DNA of 64,000 nucleotides from Bacteroidia bacterium Ga0077558 (lineage in GTDB: Bacteria; Bacteroidota; Bacteroidia; Chitinophagales; Chitinophagaceae), in NCBI GenBank assembly GCA_001464625.1, contig LNFJ01000171.1, forward strand, positions 101,543 through 165,542, in the 5' to 3' direction. Each line of letters opens with the position of its first letter. The stretch's first letter is position 1. The notes under the pieces are model-generated. The model saw only the letters and a list, made by a program, of their open reading frames with translations, was not told the DNA's origin and searched no databases. A program made the position numbers and the translations under genes. This document shows positions 44,846 through 53,641 of this stretch, in pieces.

Positions 44846-47599
44846 TTAATTGTTCTTTAGATAAATTACTTGACGACTTCGTTGCCTTATAGTAAAAATA
44901 ACTTTTGTTACATCCTCATTTTTACCAATATCCAAAATATACTCCATTTTTTCAGGTTGTATCTCAGCAGTAAAAGCTTCCGGGTTTAATGATATTTTAT
45001 ATCTACCTGCAGGTACACTTACAAAAAAATCCCCGGCCTCATCTGCAAATGCTATATAATAGTTGCCGCTTGTATCCGACACAACAACTTTTAGTCCCTT
45101 AGCGAAAAACTTTTTTGAAGTAAATGAATCAAGGATGACATCAATTCTACCTTCGATTATTTTTCCTTTTTGATAAGGAATTTCTATAGTCGTATTGTGT
45201 CCTTTTATCTCTGGAAACTGTCTAAATCCATCAACAGGTATTAGACCTCTTTCTGTGCTTACAGATGTAAGATCAACCTGATAAAAAGCATTTTCAATAT
45301 TCTTGAAATAAATATTCCCAGATTTGTCTGTCTCAAAAGAATTTTGTCCAACTCTTACAATAGCATTCCGGATAGGCTCTTCATCGGAATCAAACTGCTT
45401 ATTCTGATTTAAGTCTTTATAGAGCCTTACTTTTAAAGTGTGATACTTTTTCCTAAAAGGAATTGGAACATTTAGCTTTTTAAATATAGTAATGTTGAAA
45501 TTACTGTTACCCCGTTGAAAAAAATCTGACTGTGCAGCTGAAACAGGTATATTTCCAAAAAGTCGAACATCATACCCATTTTTCTTATTCTGGTAGTTGA
45601 GAGAGGTGGTAATAAATGATATAGTATTATTATCAAATGAAGAACGGGCAACTGAATATCCAATATTGCCAACTACTGTTTTTTGGAACAGGTTAAGTTT
45701 AATATAAGGTGAGATGCTCATTGTTTCCCGATCTGCCAAAGAATCAGCGCCACTGAGGCTCAACAATATTCTGGGAATTTTTACATATAAAGCTCTTACT
45801 CCTCCAAATTTCGAATCCAATAATGCACTGGTATTTGATACCCATACTTTTTCTCCTTTTATTCCAACAGAAGAATTGTAACCTGATGCTGACCTGAAAT
45901 TAAATAAAAGGTTTTGGTTGATTTTATAGTTCGTTGAAAAATCAATAAAATTATAAGATGGTAGCTGTGCAGTGAAAGTTGATATCTGTTTGAACTTACC
46001 GGCACCAATAGCGATATTAACTTTTTTAAATTGCCGGGAAGCTGTGATACCATACCGCTCCATATTTAGCTCAAAAAAAGCAGTGTTGAAAATGGTGTCC
46101 CGGAAAAGAAAATTTTTAGTTTGTACATCATTACGCTGGTAGTTCATGCCCAGTGCATATTTTCCAAGCATGATTGATAAATTATGATTCTGGATATTAC
46201 TTCCGGAAAAAATACCGGGCAAATAGTTTGAACCAATTTGCAGATCAGACAAAAGCGATATTTTTCCCAAAGAATAAATTAAAGAGTAGCCTAACAAAGA
46301 ACCCGCCTTTTCCAGCGGAACACCCGGAACTTTAACCATAAAATGATCCTGTCCTACGGCAGCTTTTACTGTCATTGAAATGGTATTGGTAGTTAAAACA
46401 GTTGCTTCAGTAGAAAGAATAAAACTACCCCTTCGCTCTTGCCTGTTGAGGTTTACAGCCAATGAATGATTGATAGATATTTTTTTAATTTTATGTTTAA
46501 AAAATACTTCTCCCATATCATTTTTAACAGGCGAAGCCTTATTATGAAAAATGGCACGGGCACCTAGTTCCATTTTTTTCTTATAAAAATGGGTGACGCT
46601 AAATCCCTGGCCAAATGCATTAAAATAACCCATATCCGCCATTTCTCCTGCATAAATTGCCCATTTATCAGTGGTGTATCCCATGCGAAAAATATTCTGT
46701 TCCAACCGATTGGCTATTCCCAACTGTTTGCTCCTGTATCCGTATTTAAGCTTTGCTCCATTCTTAAGTACTTTTTCTCCGCTAAATCCAACGTACACAC
46801 TATTTTGATTAAATGACTTTAAAATTCCTGATTCTAACTCAAGCGGAAATGTTGAATAAGAAGAAATGTTCTTTTTTGCAACGCTCAACAACCTATTGAC
46901 GTTTAAATCCAACACGGTTTTCTTCCTATATCCTCTTGCAGAAATCTTTACATTTTCCTTTATCAATTTCTGTTTCATTAAATCGGTAACTCTCAAATTA
47001 ATTATACCGCTATATTCATCGCCACCCTCTAATTTAAGCCGCTTATTTTCATTGAGATTAAAAAATGGGTTTTTTATATTGACATCAATAATATCGTCGA
47101 TATTACCCGTATTCTTAACCAAATATTTCAGCTCCATGAAACGGGTTTCTTTACGGACATAAAACTCTGTTTCCAGGCTGGTTAATTCAAAACTTTTTAC
47201 TGGCCTTGCTTTTAGATATAAGTAGTGGAAAGCAGATAAATTAGTGCCTTTATCCAGCACTACTATTTGAACCGGAAGCCATTTTGCGGGAGCATTGGCA
47301 TTTTTAATAAAATTGGCAGAAATAAGCCTTGTAGTGCCAGGCAATATTTTTATGGTTTGTGTTTTTCCTCCAATCAATTTCCATCCGGTTGTATCACTAA
47401 TCGTTACTACTAATTCGGTTTCAGTAGAACTATTACTCGAAAAGAAAATATTATTTGATATAAGCTTTAGATCTTCTTCACTTTCCAATGAGTCTTTATA
47501 CGAAATAGTAATATCCTTAAGCTGCGCCGATGCCTCTGAGAAAGATACGCTAGCAAAGAATAGCAAAAAAAACAGTAAAGAAGGATAAGTTAGTTTCAT
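44846..47599 (-). CDS. Usher-like outer membrane beta-barrel protein
   Basis: 917 residues with a signal peptide ending near SEASAQ. About 30-230: two beta-sandwich domains (VVTISDTTGWKLIGGKTQTI; KYLVKNTGNIDDIIDVNIKN). About 235-715: a long run of short amphipathic strands with turns, as in a large outer-membrane barrel. About 718-808: an SdrD B-like domain with a DxNxNxxxDxDE pattern (YKDLNQNKQFDSDEEP). About 812-900: a carboxypeptidase-regulatory-like domain. This is the layout of fimbrial ushers, with two C-terminal sandwich domains, but with no PapC N-terminal signature. Placed between a subunit-like gene and a chaperone-like gene. I infer an assembly and secretion channel. Confidence 0.65.
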   Translation of the reverse strand: MKLTYPSLLFFLLFFASVSFSEASAQLKDITISYKDSLESEEDLKLISNNIFFSSNSSTETELVVTISDTTGWKLIGGKTQTIKILPGTTRLISANFIKNANAPAKWLPVQIVVLDKGTNLSAFHYLYLKARPVKSFELTSLETEFYVRKETRFMELKYLVKNTGNIDDIIDVNIKNPFFNLNENKRLKLEGGDEYSGIINLRVTDLMKQKLIKENVKISARGYRKKTVLDLNVNRLLSVAKKNISSYSTFPLELESGILKSFNQNSVYVGFSGEKVLKNGAKLKYGYRSKQLGIANRLEQNIFRMGYTTDKWAIYAGEMADMGYFNAFGQGFSVTHFYKKKMELGARAIFHNKASPVKNDMGEVFFKHKIKKISINHSLAVNLNRQERRGSFILSTEATVLTTNTISMTVKAAVGQDHFMVKVPGVPLEKAGSLLGYSLIYSLGKISLLSDLQIGSNYLPGIFSGSNIQNHNLSIMLGKYALGMNYQRNDVQTKNFLFRDTIFNTAFFELNMERYGITASRQFKKVNIAIGAGKFKQISTFTAQLPSYNFIDFSTNYKINQNLLFNFRSASGYNSSVGIKGEKVWVSNTSALLDSKFGGVRALYVKIPRILLSLSGADSLADRETMSISPYIKLNLFQKTVVGNIGYSVARSSFDNNTISFITTSLNYQNKKNGYDVRLFGNIPVSAAQSDFFQRGNSNFNITIFKKLNVPIPFRKKYHTLKVRLYKDLNQNKQFDSDEEPIRNAIVRVGQNSFETDKSGNIYFKNIENAFYQVDLTSVSTERGLIPVDGFRQFPEIKGHNTTIEIPYQKGKIIEGRIDVILDSFTSKKFFAKGLKVVVSDTSGNYYIAFADEAGDFFVSVPAGRYKISLNPEAFTAEIQPEKMEYILDIGKNEDVTKVIFTIRQRSRQVIYLKNN

Positions 47600-47644
47600 A
47601 AAAAGTACAGTTATAAACTATAACTGGCAACAAAAATCTCACAA

Positions 47645-47688
47645 CAAAAAACAAAATAGAAGTCCCGCCCATAAAGCAAGGACTTCTA
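47645..47688 (-). terminator. Terminator between the first subunit gene and the usher-like gene
   Basis: Nine-base stem TAGAAGTCC / GGACTTCTA with a 14-base loop and TTTTGTTTTTTG on the minus strand. It sits inside the cluster, so it may let the first gene be expressed more strongly than the rest. Confidence 0.65.
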
Positions 47689-47701
47689 CTATGCAAAAAA
47701 A

Positions 47702-48328
47702 TTACTGAGGAGTTGCAGTAATATCAACCTGCATTCTGTACTCACCTGGAGCATAAGAAGTTGGGTGATGAGCTAAAGCTGCACCTGGTTTTACCCAGAA
47801 ATTCAAAGTAAATGTGCGAACACCATGAGGTGCTGCATTCAATGTGTTGTTTCCACCAGCATCAGTAGTACTCAAAGTTTTTGGAGTAAGGTTGTAGTTA
47901 GCCGGAGAAGCTAAAGCAGCACCAACTAAAGTGTTTGGAGCAGCTTTAAGGTTCCACTGAACATTACCTACAGGGAAGTTATTATAACCTGCAACAGCAC
48001 CACCTGTACGAACGAAGTTAGCACCATCAGCAGTTGTACTTACCTTGTGTGTAATGTTAGACCAGATACCAAATTGGAAATCCATGCTTCCAACGCCTAG
48101 ATTTTGTCTGAAATACTTTGCAGCATCAAAATCTTCTCTGCAATTGTAATCAACATATCCCCACTGATCACACTCAGGATACAGGCAAAGGATAGGTTTG
48201 ATGTCGATGTCTAAATTAACTTCAGACTCTCTTGAACAACAGTTAGGGTTGTTAGTGTTAGCCACTTGCGCATTAACTGCTACAAATGAACCAATAGCCA
48301 ATGCGGCTGTGAAAAAAATTTTTCTCAT
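47702..48328 (-). CDS. Secreted subunit-like protein, probable major fibre subunit
   Basis: 208 residues with a signal peptide (MRKIFFTAALAIGSFVAVNA). The mature N-terminus is Cys-rich (NPNCCSRESEVNLDIDIKPI, then CLYPECDQWGYVDYNC). The rest is beta-rich and ends YAPGEYRMQVDITATPQ, very like the final strand of pilin subunits. There is no T9SS sorting tail. It is first in the leftward cluster, with an internal terminator behind it and a long upstream region, which fits a highly expressed major subunit. No known family recognised. Confidence 0.7.
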   Translation of the reverse strand: MRKIFFTAALAIGSFVAVNAQVANTNNPNCCSRESEVNLDIDIKPILCLYPECDQWGYVDYNCREDFDAAKYFRQNLGVGSMDFQFGIWSNITHKVSTTADGANFVRTGGAVAGYNNFPVGNVQWNLKAAPNTLVGAALASPANYNLTPKTLSTTDAGGNNTLNAAPHGVRTFTLNFWVKPGAALAHHPTSYAPGEYRMQVDITATPQ

Positions 48329-48893
48329 TTTTTTACATTTAGAAATTTAAAAAAAATTGTTACTGTGGTAGTCCAGAGGTTGATTTACGGTGGTTGGGTT
48401 CAGAGGAGAGTAGATAGTGGGCTACTTGATCAGAGAGAAAACCTTCAACGTTGATTATGCTAAAGTATATATTTTATTTTGCTAAGCGAAATTGTTTTTC
48501 CACATTTTATATAACATACTAAAAAAAAATTATCGTAAATCTACTATCATCCAAGCATAGAAATAATGTTGCAACAATGATATTTGATTAATCTGTTTAC
48601 AGCACCCTTAACTTATACCTATACTGACTTGGTTTTATTTACCTGCGAATACACTATTAATTATTACCGGCAATAGCTTTATCCTTACAATTGATTTATA
48701 CTTATACATAAGCCCGTTATAAGCTTAGTCGTATTTCTTTTCAACAAAAGCATAGTATAAATTCTTAAAGGAAAATATTACCTGCCAATTCGATAATTTA
48801 CTCTACTACCGATATATTTCTATTACTTAGAAGCCATCGCCTTAAGTTTTCTGACTTATACTTTACACAAACATAGTGGTGCAAAGTATACAA
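48329..48893. other. Upstream region of the usher-like cluster
   Basis: 565 bases, very AT-rich. No open frame with protein features on either strand. A weak minus-strand -7-like box (TACTTTAG, about 48460-48467) is the only promoter candidate. The length suggests regulated control of the cluster. Confidence 0.4.
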
Positions 48894-48927
48894 TAAAAAA
48901 TCCCCCGTTTTTATAAAACGGGGGATT
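48894..48927 (-). terminator. Intrinsic terminator of the T9SS adhesin gene
   Basis: Perfect stem AATCCCCCGTTTT / AAAACGGGGGATT with a very short loop and a T-run on the minus strand, about 27 bases after the stop. Confidence 0.88.
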
Positions 48928-48953
48928 GTATGCTGTAAAAAATCTAATTCAGC

Positions 48954-51900
48954 TTAAAGAATCTGTAGGAAACCACTTACAATTTTCTCAGTAGTTTTTT
49001 CTGTAACCTTCACTACATATGTTCCGGCTGGTTGATTGCTTAGATCAAATTCTACCTGAACGTAAGGAGGAGTTGTTCTTCTTAAATCAATATTCTTCCT
49101 CGCTACCAATTGTCCTTGTGAATTGTAAACAGAAACTACACGACTGTCAGCTTCAGCTGTTGGAGATCCATAGAATAATCTTACCTGGAATCTGCCATCA
49201 GATGGGTTTGGATAAATCCAAAGTCTGTCAGAGAATTGTGCATCGATAACAATTACATTAGAACTGTTTACACATCCATTGATATCAGTAACGGTTGCAC
49301 GGTATGCACCCAATTTATCAACGTCAGCAGTAATAGTTGAAGTATTAGCACTTGCTACTGTAGCACCATTGAGTGTCCATGAATAGCTGGTAGCATTTAA
49401 TGGAGCTGGTGAAGTAGTAGCGGTAATTACAGTTGTTACGCCAGGTGTCAATGAAGTTACCGGAGTAGAAATTGTAATTACAGGAAGTGGATTCACATTC
49501 AACCTTGCACCATTAGATGTAACTGTAGTAGCACAAGGTGCAGTTGTTACAACCACTCTGTACAGGTTATTATTCATTAACAAGGTAACATTAGTAAGTG
49601 TAAGCGTTGCAGCTGTTGCACCAGTAATGTTTGTGTAAGTAAGACCGTTGTTGGTACTTACCTGCCACTGATACGTAGATGCCACAGGGCCGTTAGGGGC
49701 ATTGGCTACAACAGTAAATGTTGCAGTTGCACCAAGACATCTTGTTGTATTAACCGGCTGCGTGGTAATTGTTGGATTAATATTTACAAACAAGGTAGCT
49801 GCAGAACTTGTAACACTTGAACCAGGAGCAGGACAAGCGCCACTTACAATTACACGATACAGGTTTTGGTTTAAACCAGCAGTTGCACCAGTAATAGTTA
49901 AGGTACTTGTTGTTGCACCAGAATAAGGAGCAGCATTAGCAATATTTGTATAAGAAGTACCACCATTTGTGCTTACCTGCCACTGGTATGTAGTACCAAG
50001 TGATGGGCCAGCAGCAACAGTAAATGATGTATTTAAACCAGCACAAGTTGTTCTGTTGGCAGGCTGGGTAGTAATAGATGGTGGAGGTGTTACAGTAATA
50101 ACTGCTGCACCTGTATTACCAACACCTACGCAACCATTAGCACCTGTTACAGATACAATAGAATAAGTAGTAGTAGCAGATGGGAACACATCAATTGGTG
50201 TACCGCTTACATAACCATTTACTATAAAGTTAGTAGTACCATTAGTATAAACCAATGTATATGGTCCGGTTCCACCAGTAATATCTACTTTGATGTTAGA
50301 TAAAGTGTTAGCACATGTAACCGCAGGTGGTCTTAATACAGACACATTATCAATACCAATAAAGTCTGAATTTGCACCTGCTGGTCCGCCACTTTCAACA
50401 AAATATCTAAAGGCAAGGCGACCAGATGTTGGGCTACCTAAACCAGATACAGTAGCGGTATATCTTGTCCATACATTTGGGAATGCAGTTGCATTGTATG
50501 TAGGATTAATATCTAATAACAATGTACCAAAATCACCGGTAGATGTGGCAGTTGCACCCACATTCACACTTGCACCACTAGTGCTAAGTCTTACTTGTAA
50601 TCTATCAGGGAAACCAGCATTAGCAGCTCTTCCATAAAACTCCAGAATATCACCATTTTGAAGTGTGGTTGTAGGAGTAAATAACCAGTTGCTGATTGTT
50701 CCGGTACCTGCAGTGTTATTAAAGTTTGCACCGATATATGAAGTAGGCCCGCCATTAAATGCAGGGAATACAGCATCGTTACCCTGGAACCAACCAGTAA
50801 TACCAACAGGAGCACTCAGATTTTGAGAAGCCCATCCTGCCGGAAGTGGTGCAGCAACATTCCAACTTTCATTCCATAATGTTGTAGGAGGTGCTCCTAA
50901 GCTACTAATAACAGCCGAAGTTGATGTACCCAATACTAGTACACTCACAGGAGCAGTTGCACAACCATTAGCACCAAAACCATTAACTGTATAAGTAGTA
51001 TTAACACTCGGTGTTGCTATTACTGTAGAACCAGTTGTTGTATTCAATCCTGTTGCAGGAGACCAGTTATAAATGCTGCCTCCAGAAGCTACTAATGTAG
51101 CCTGAGCACAAACACCACTTGGTAACCCATTAGGAGTAACCGTTACTGTTGAAACAGGAAGAACATTTACAGTAACTGTGTTAGCACCTACACAAGGTCC
51201 GTTATTTACAGTTGCAGTATATGTAGTTGTAGCTGCAGGACTTGCATAAACAACTGAAGTTTGAGTACCGGCAACATATGCACCAGTACCATTTGGATTT
51301 GTAAACAAACCAGTTACAGGTGACCAGGTAGCTGTTGTAGCTGGCAAATTAAATGTCATAGTAAATCCACCAGAAATAGAACCGGCATCTCCTCCTGCAT
51401 CATCCACTACAAATAATTCCCAAGTACCGTTACCGGCAGTAATTGATGATAACAAAGGATTAACCTGAGTTATATTTCCAGGACCTGGCGCAGGGAAATT
51501 ATCCGGACCTGCAGCATTAGTAGGTCTGTAAGTACCAGACACAATTGTAGCAGGTACAAGAGTGGCAGCACCATCGTTGAAAGTAAGATTAGCGTTTACA
51601 ACATCAGTACCACCGCCAACATCAGACATTAAAATTATACTTTGACCCGATGGAGAACGTAAAGCGATATCAACATCGCCAGGGAAAGTATGTGAAAACC
51701 CTGTAAGAGTAACTGAATTAATTGTTGCTCCACCTGCTATACCTGATACAGCTAGCGTAGCAGGATAAGGGCTTGCATTTCCAACAGTATTAATAGTAAT
51801 GGCACCAGCAGCAGTAAACGGAGCAGATACAATAGCTGGAAGCGTTTGGTTAACTCTTAAAGCTTGTACTGAGCCAGCACAAATTGTAGATACATCCGGA

Positions 51901-52868
51901 GAGATACAGCTACAAGCTGTAACAGTTACAGCCTGTGATCCGCAAGGACCCGGAGCTGGAGCACAACCACCTTCACCACGGGCAAAATAAGTTGTATTAG
52001 CTACAGGGCTTACAGTTATAGAAGTTCCGGTACCAATTGAAGCACCGGTACCACAACCACCAGCATACCATACCCAGTTTGCAGCACCATTAAGGTTGCC
52101 AGACAAAATGCTTAAAGTAATTGGCGAACCAGCACATGTGCTGGAAGGAACTGAAGATATAACTGGAGCAGTTGCGTTAGTGGGTACACAAGGCGTGCAA
52201 ATACCATCAATAGTAAGTGAATAATTTGAAGCTGATGCTGAAGGATTTGTATGGAAAACAACAAATACAATAGTTGCGCTACCGGGTGCATTGAATTGAA
52301 AAGAGATACCTGCCGGAGCAGCAGGAATACCTGTACTTACACCATTATCACCAAGATAATTAGTAGCTAAGTTGTTAGGATCAAAAGATCCTAAATATGC
52401 AGCAGACTGAATATTCGCATCAACTACATCCGTAGTTTGAAGAGTCACAGTTATACACTGAGCAACCGCTTGCGGATTAACATATGTGTATGTATCATAA
52501 AAATAAGGACCCGCACCTGCAGATCCTGGAAAAACGCCAGGTGCTGCACAAGTGGTATTTGTACCAGCACCACCTCTGAACATACGAAGAGGCATTGTCA
52601 AATCGCCAGCGGCTAGTGACCCGGTAAAAGTTGTACAAACAGCCTCAGTTTGTTGCTGACCATTTAAAAGAGGTCGACTTTGGTTTGGCTTACCAGCATC
52701 ATTGTCGCTACCCAAACTTGCTTGTCTGGCTTGTGACTGCTCTTTTGTTAAAGGCGTAGTCACTTTATTGGTGACTGTGGGCTGAGGTCTTGCCCCATTT
52801 GTAGTTTTTTGTGCAAATGAGAATTGTAACGATAGCAGCAGAACTATTGTTACCGGAAGAAATCTCAT
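48954..52868 (-). CDS. Large T9SS-secreted modular adhesin-like protein with P-domain
   Basis: 1304 residues from the ATG at 52868, which begins a good signal peptide (MRFLPVTIVLLLSLQFSFAQ); an ATG 13 codons upstream is possible. Domains (longer-start numbering): secreted prepeptidase-like domain about 90-240, Ig-like domains, a P/Homo B domain about 380-520 (VTLTGFSHTFPGDVDIALRS, NGTWELFVVDDAGGDAGS), an anchor-J-like domain about 675-865 (WNESWNVAAPLPAGW), two tandem Ig-like repeats with TYQWQVSTN, and a C-terminal type A sorting domain (LWIYPNPSDGRFQVRLF). The P-domain has no protease attached. It is probably a surface adhesin or matrix protein. Confidence 0.85.
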   Translation of the reverse strand: MRFLPVTIVLLLSLQFSFAQKTTNGARPQPTVTNKVTTPLTKEQSQARQASLGSDNDAGKPNQSRPLLNGQQQTEAVCTTFTGSLAAGDLTMPLRMFRGGAGTNTTCAAPGVFPGSAGAGPYFYDTYTYVNPQAVAQCITVTLQTTDVVDANIQSAAYLGSFDPNNLATNYLGDNGVSTGIPAAPAGISFQFNAPGSATIVFVVFHTNPSASASNYSLTIDGICTPCVPTNATAPVISSVPSSTCAGSPITLSILSGNLNGAANWVWYAGGCGTGASIGTGTSITVSPVANTTYFARGEGGCAPAPGPCGSQAVTVTACSCISPDVSTICAGSVQALRVNQTLPAIVSAPFTAAGAITINTVGNASPYPATLAVSGIAGGATINSVTLTGFSHTFPGDVDIALRSPSGQSIILMSDVGGGTDVVNANLTFNDGAATLVPATIVSGTYRPTNAAGPDNFPAPGPGNITQVNPLLSSITAGNGTWELFVVDDAGGDAGSISGGFTMTFNLPATTATWSPVTGLFTNPNGTGAYVAGTQTSVVYASPAATTTYTATVNNGPCVGANTVTVNVLPVSTVTVTPNGLPSGVCAQATLVASGGSIYNWSPATGLNTTTGSTVIATPSVNTTYTVNGFGANGCATAPVSVLVLGTSTSAVISSLGAPPTTLWNESWNVAAPLPAGWASQNLSAPVGITGWFQGNDAVFPAFNGGPTSYIGANFNNTAGTGTISNWLFTPTTTLQNGDILEFYGRAANAGFPDRLQVRLSTSGASVNVGATATSTGDFGTLLLDINPTYNATAFPNVWTRYTATVSGLGSPTSGRLAFRYFVESGGPAGANSDFIGIDNVSVLRPPAVTCANTLSNIKVDITGGTGPYTLVYTNGTTNFIVNGYVSGTPIDVFPSATTTYSIVSVTGANGCVGVGNTGAAVITVTPPPSITTQPANRTTCAGLNTSFTVAAGPSLGTTYQWQVSTNGGTSYTNIANAAPYSGATTSTLTITGATAGLNQNLYRVIVSGACPAPGSSVTSSAATLFVNINPTITTQPVNTTRCLGATATFTVVANAPNGPVASTYQWQVSTNNGLTYTNITGATAATLTLTNVTLLMNNNLYRVVVTTAPCATTVTSNGARLNVNPLPVITISTPVTSLTPGVTTVITATTSPAPLNATSYSWTLNGATVASANTSTITADVDKLGAYRATVTDINGCVNSSNVIVIDAQFSDRLWIYPNPSDGRFQVRLFYGSPTAEADSRVVSVYNSQGQLVARKNIDLRRTTPPYVQVEFDLSNQPAGTYVVKVTEKTTEKIVSGFLQIL

Positions 52869-53009
52869 GCAGAATAACTCTTTTAATCGAGTAAATTTTG
52901 GTTGCATAATATATTATTTAAATGATTGATTACTACCACTTGGCAGTAGAATGTCCAGAATCCGGGACGTAAGATAATTTTTTTTTGAATACCACGAAAA
53001 AAAAACAAA

Positions 53010-53471
53010 TTACCACTTATCCACTTCTTCCGTATTCTTCTCCGGCTCAAGGCCAGCATCAGATAAGGAAGGCGTTTCCGGCTTTTCTTCTACGGCAGTT
53101 ACTTCTATAGGATTATCTGCGACAGGCAATGTTTCTTGCATTCCTGCTTCATCCATATTTTCATCATGATTGAATGCATCAAAATCAAAATCAGGCATCA
53201 GGTCAGTTTTTACATAGTCAACAGCCTCTCCTAATGCTTTGATGAATTTATTAAAATCTTCTTTGTAAAGAAATATTTTATGGCGGTCATATCCATTATC
53301 ATCAAACCGTTTGCGACTTTCTGTAATGGTAAGATAATAATCATTACCTCTTGTAGCTCTTACATCAAAAAAATAAGTTCTTCGTTTACCAGCACGAATA
53401 CGTTTGCTGTAAATGCTCTCCATCTTCCTGTCGTTGTTATCAAATTTCTTTTCGTTGTTTTCGTACGCCAC
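53010..53471 (-). CDS. DUF3276 family (PUR-like nucleic-acid-binding) protein
   Basis: 153 residues. The first 90 match DUF3276, a PUR-alpha-like fold: SIYSKRIRAGKRRTYFFDVR, DYYLTITESRKRF and HKIFLYKEDFNKFIKALGEA. Such proteins bind single-stranded DNA or RNA. The C-terminal 60 residues are acidic and of low complexity (ENMDEAGMQETLPVADNP), possibly disordered. Cytoplasmic, single gene, with an excellent promoter. Confidence 0.88.
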   Translation of the reverse strand: MAYENNEKKFDNNDRKMESIYSKRIRAGKRRTYFFDVRATRGNDYYLTITESRKRFDDNGYDRHKIFLYKEDFNKFIKALGEAVDYVKTDLMPDFDFDAFNHDENMDEAGMQETLPVADNPIEVTAVEEKPETPSLSDAGLEPEKNTEEVDKW

Positions 53472-53518
53472 TGTGTAAGTTTTTAGCAGTTAAGGAATTA
53501 CTTTAGTTTTGGAAGGCA

Positions 53519-53549
53519 CAAATATAGAGATGTTTTTGAAACAGCCAAA
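53519..53549 (-). promoter_or_regulatory. Promoter of the DUF3276 gene
   Basis: Minus strand: TTTG (53549-53546), 19-base spacer, TATATTTG (53526-53519). Both boxes match the Bacteroidota consensus. Predicted leader about 40 bases. Confidence 0.72.
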
Positions 53550-53641
53550 CGGGTTTTAGGATTGCGGAAAGCTGATTTTAAGTAAATTTATCAGATTGAC
53601 TGAACCCGGAGTTGTTATAGAGAAAAAACATTGTCTGCCAG

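Noticed and set aside
43001..48328. FimA/Mfa1-type (type V) fimbriae
   Set aside because: The subunits have no lipoprotein signal and no Arg-gingipain-type site, and a large barrel plus chaperone-like protein are present, unlike type V loci.
50290..50637. Long plus-strand frames inside the T9SS adhesin gene
   Set aside because: Antisense shadows of a Thr/Ala/Gly/Val-rich coding sequence, which leaves the opposite strand open.
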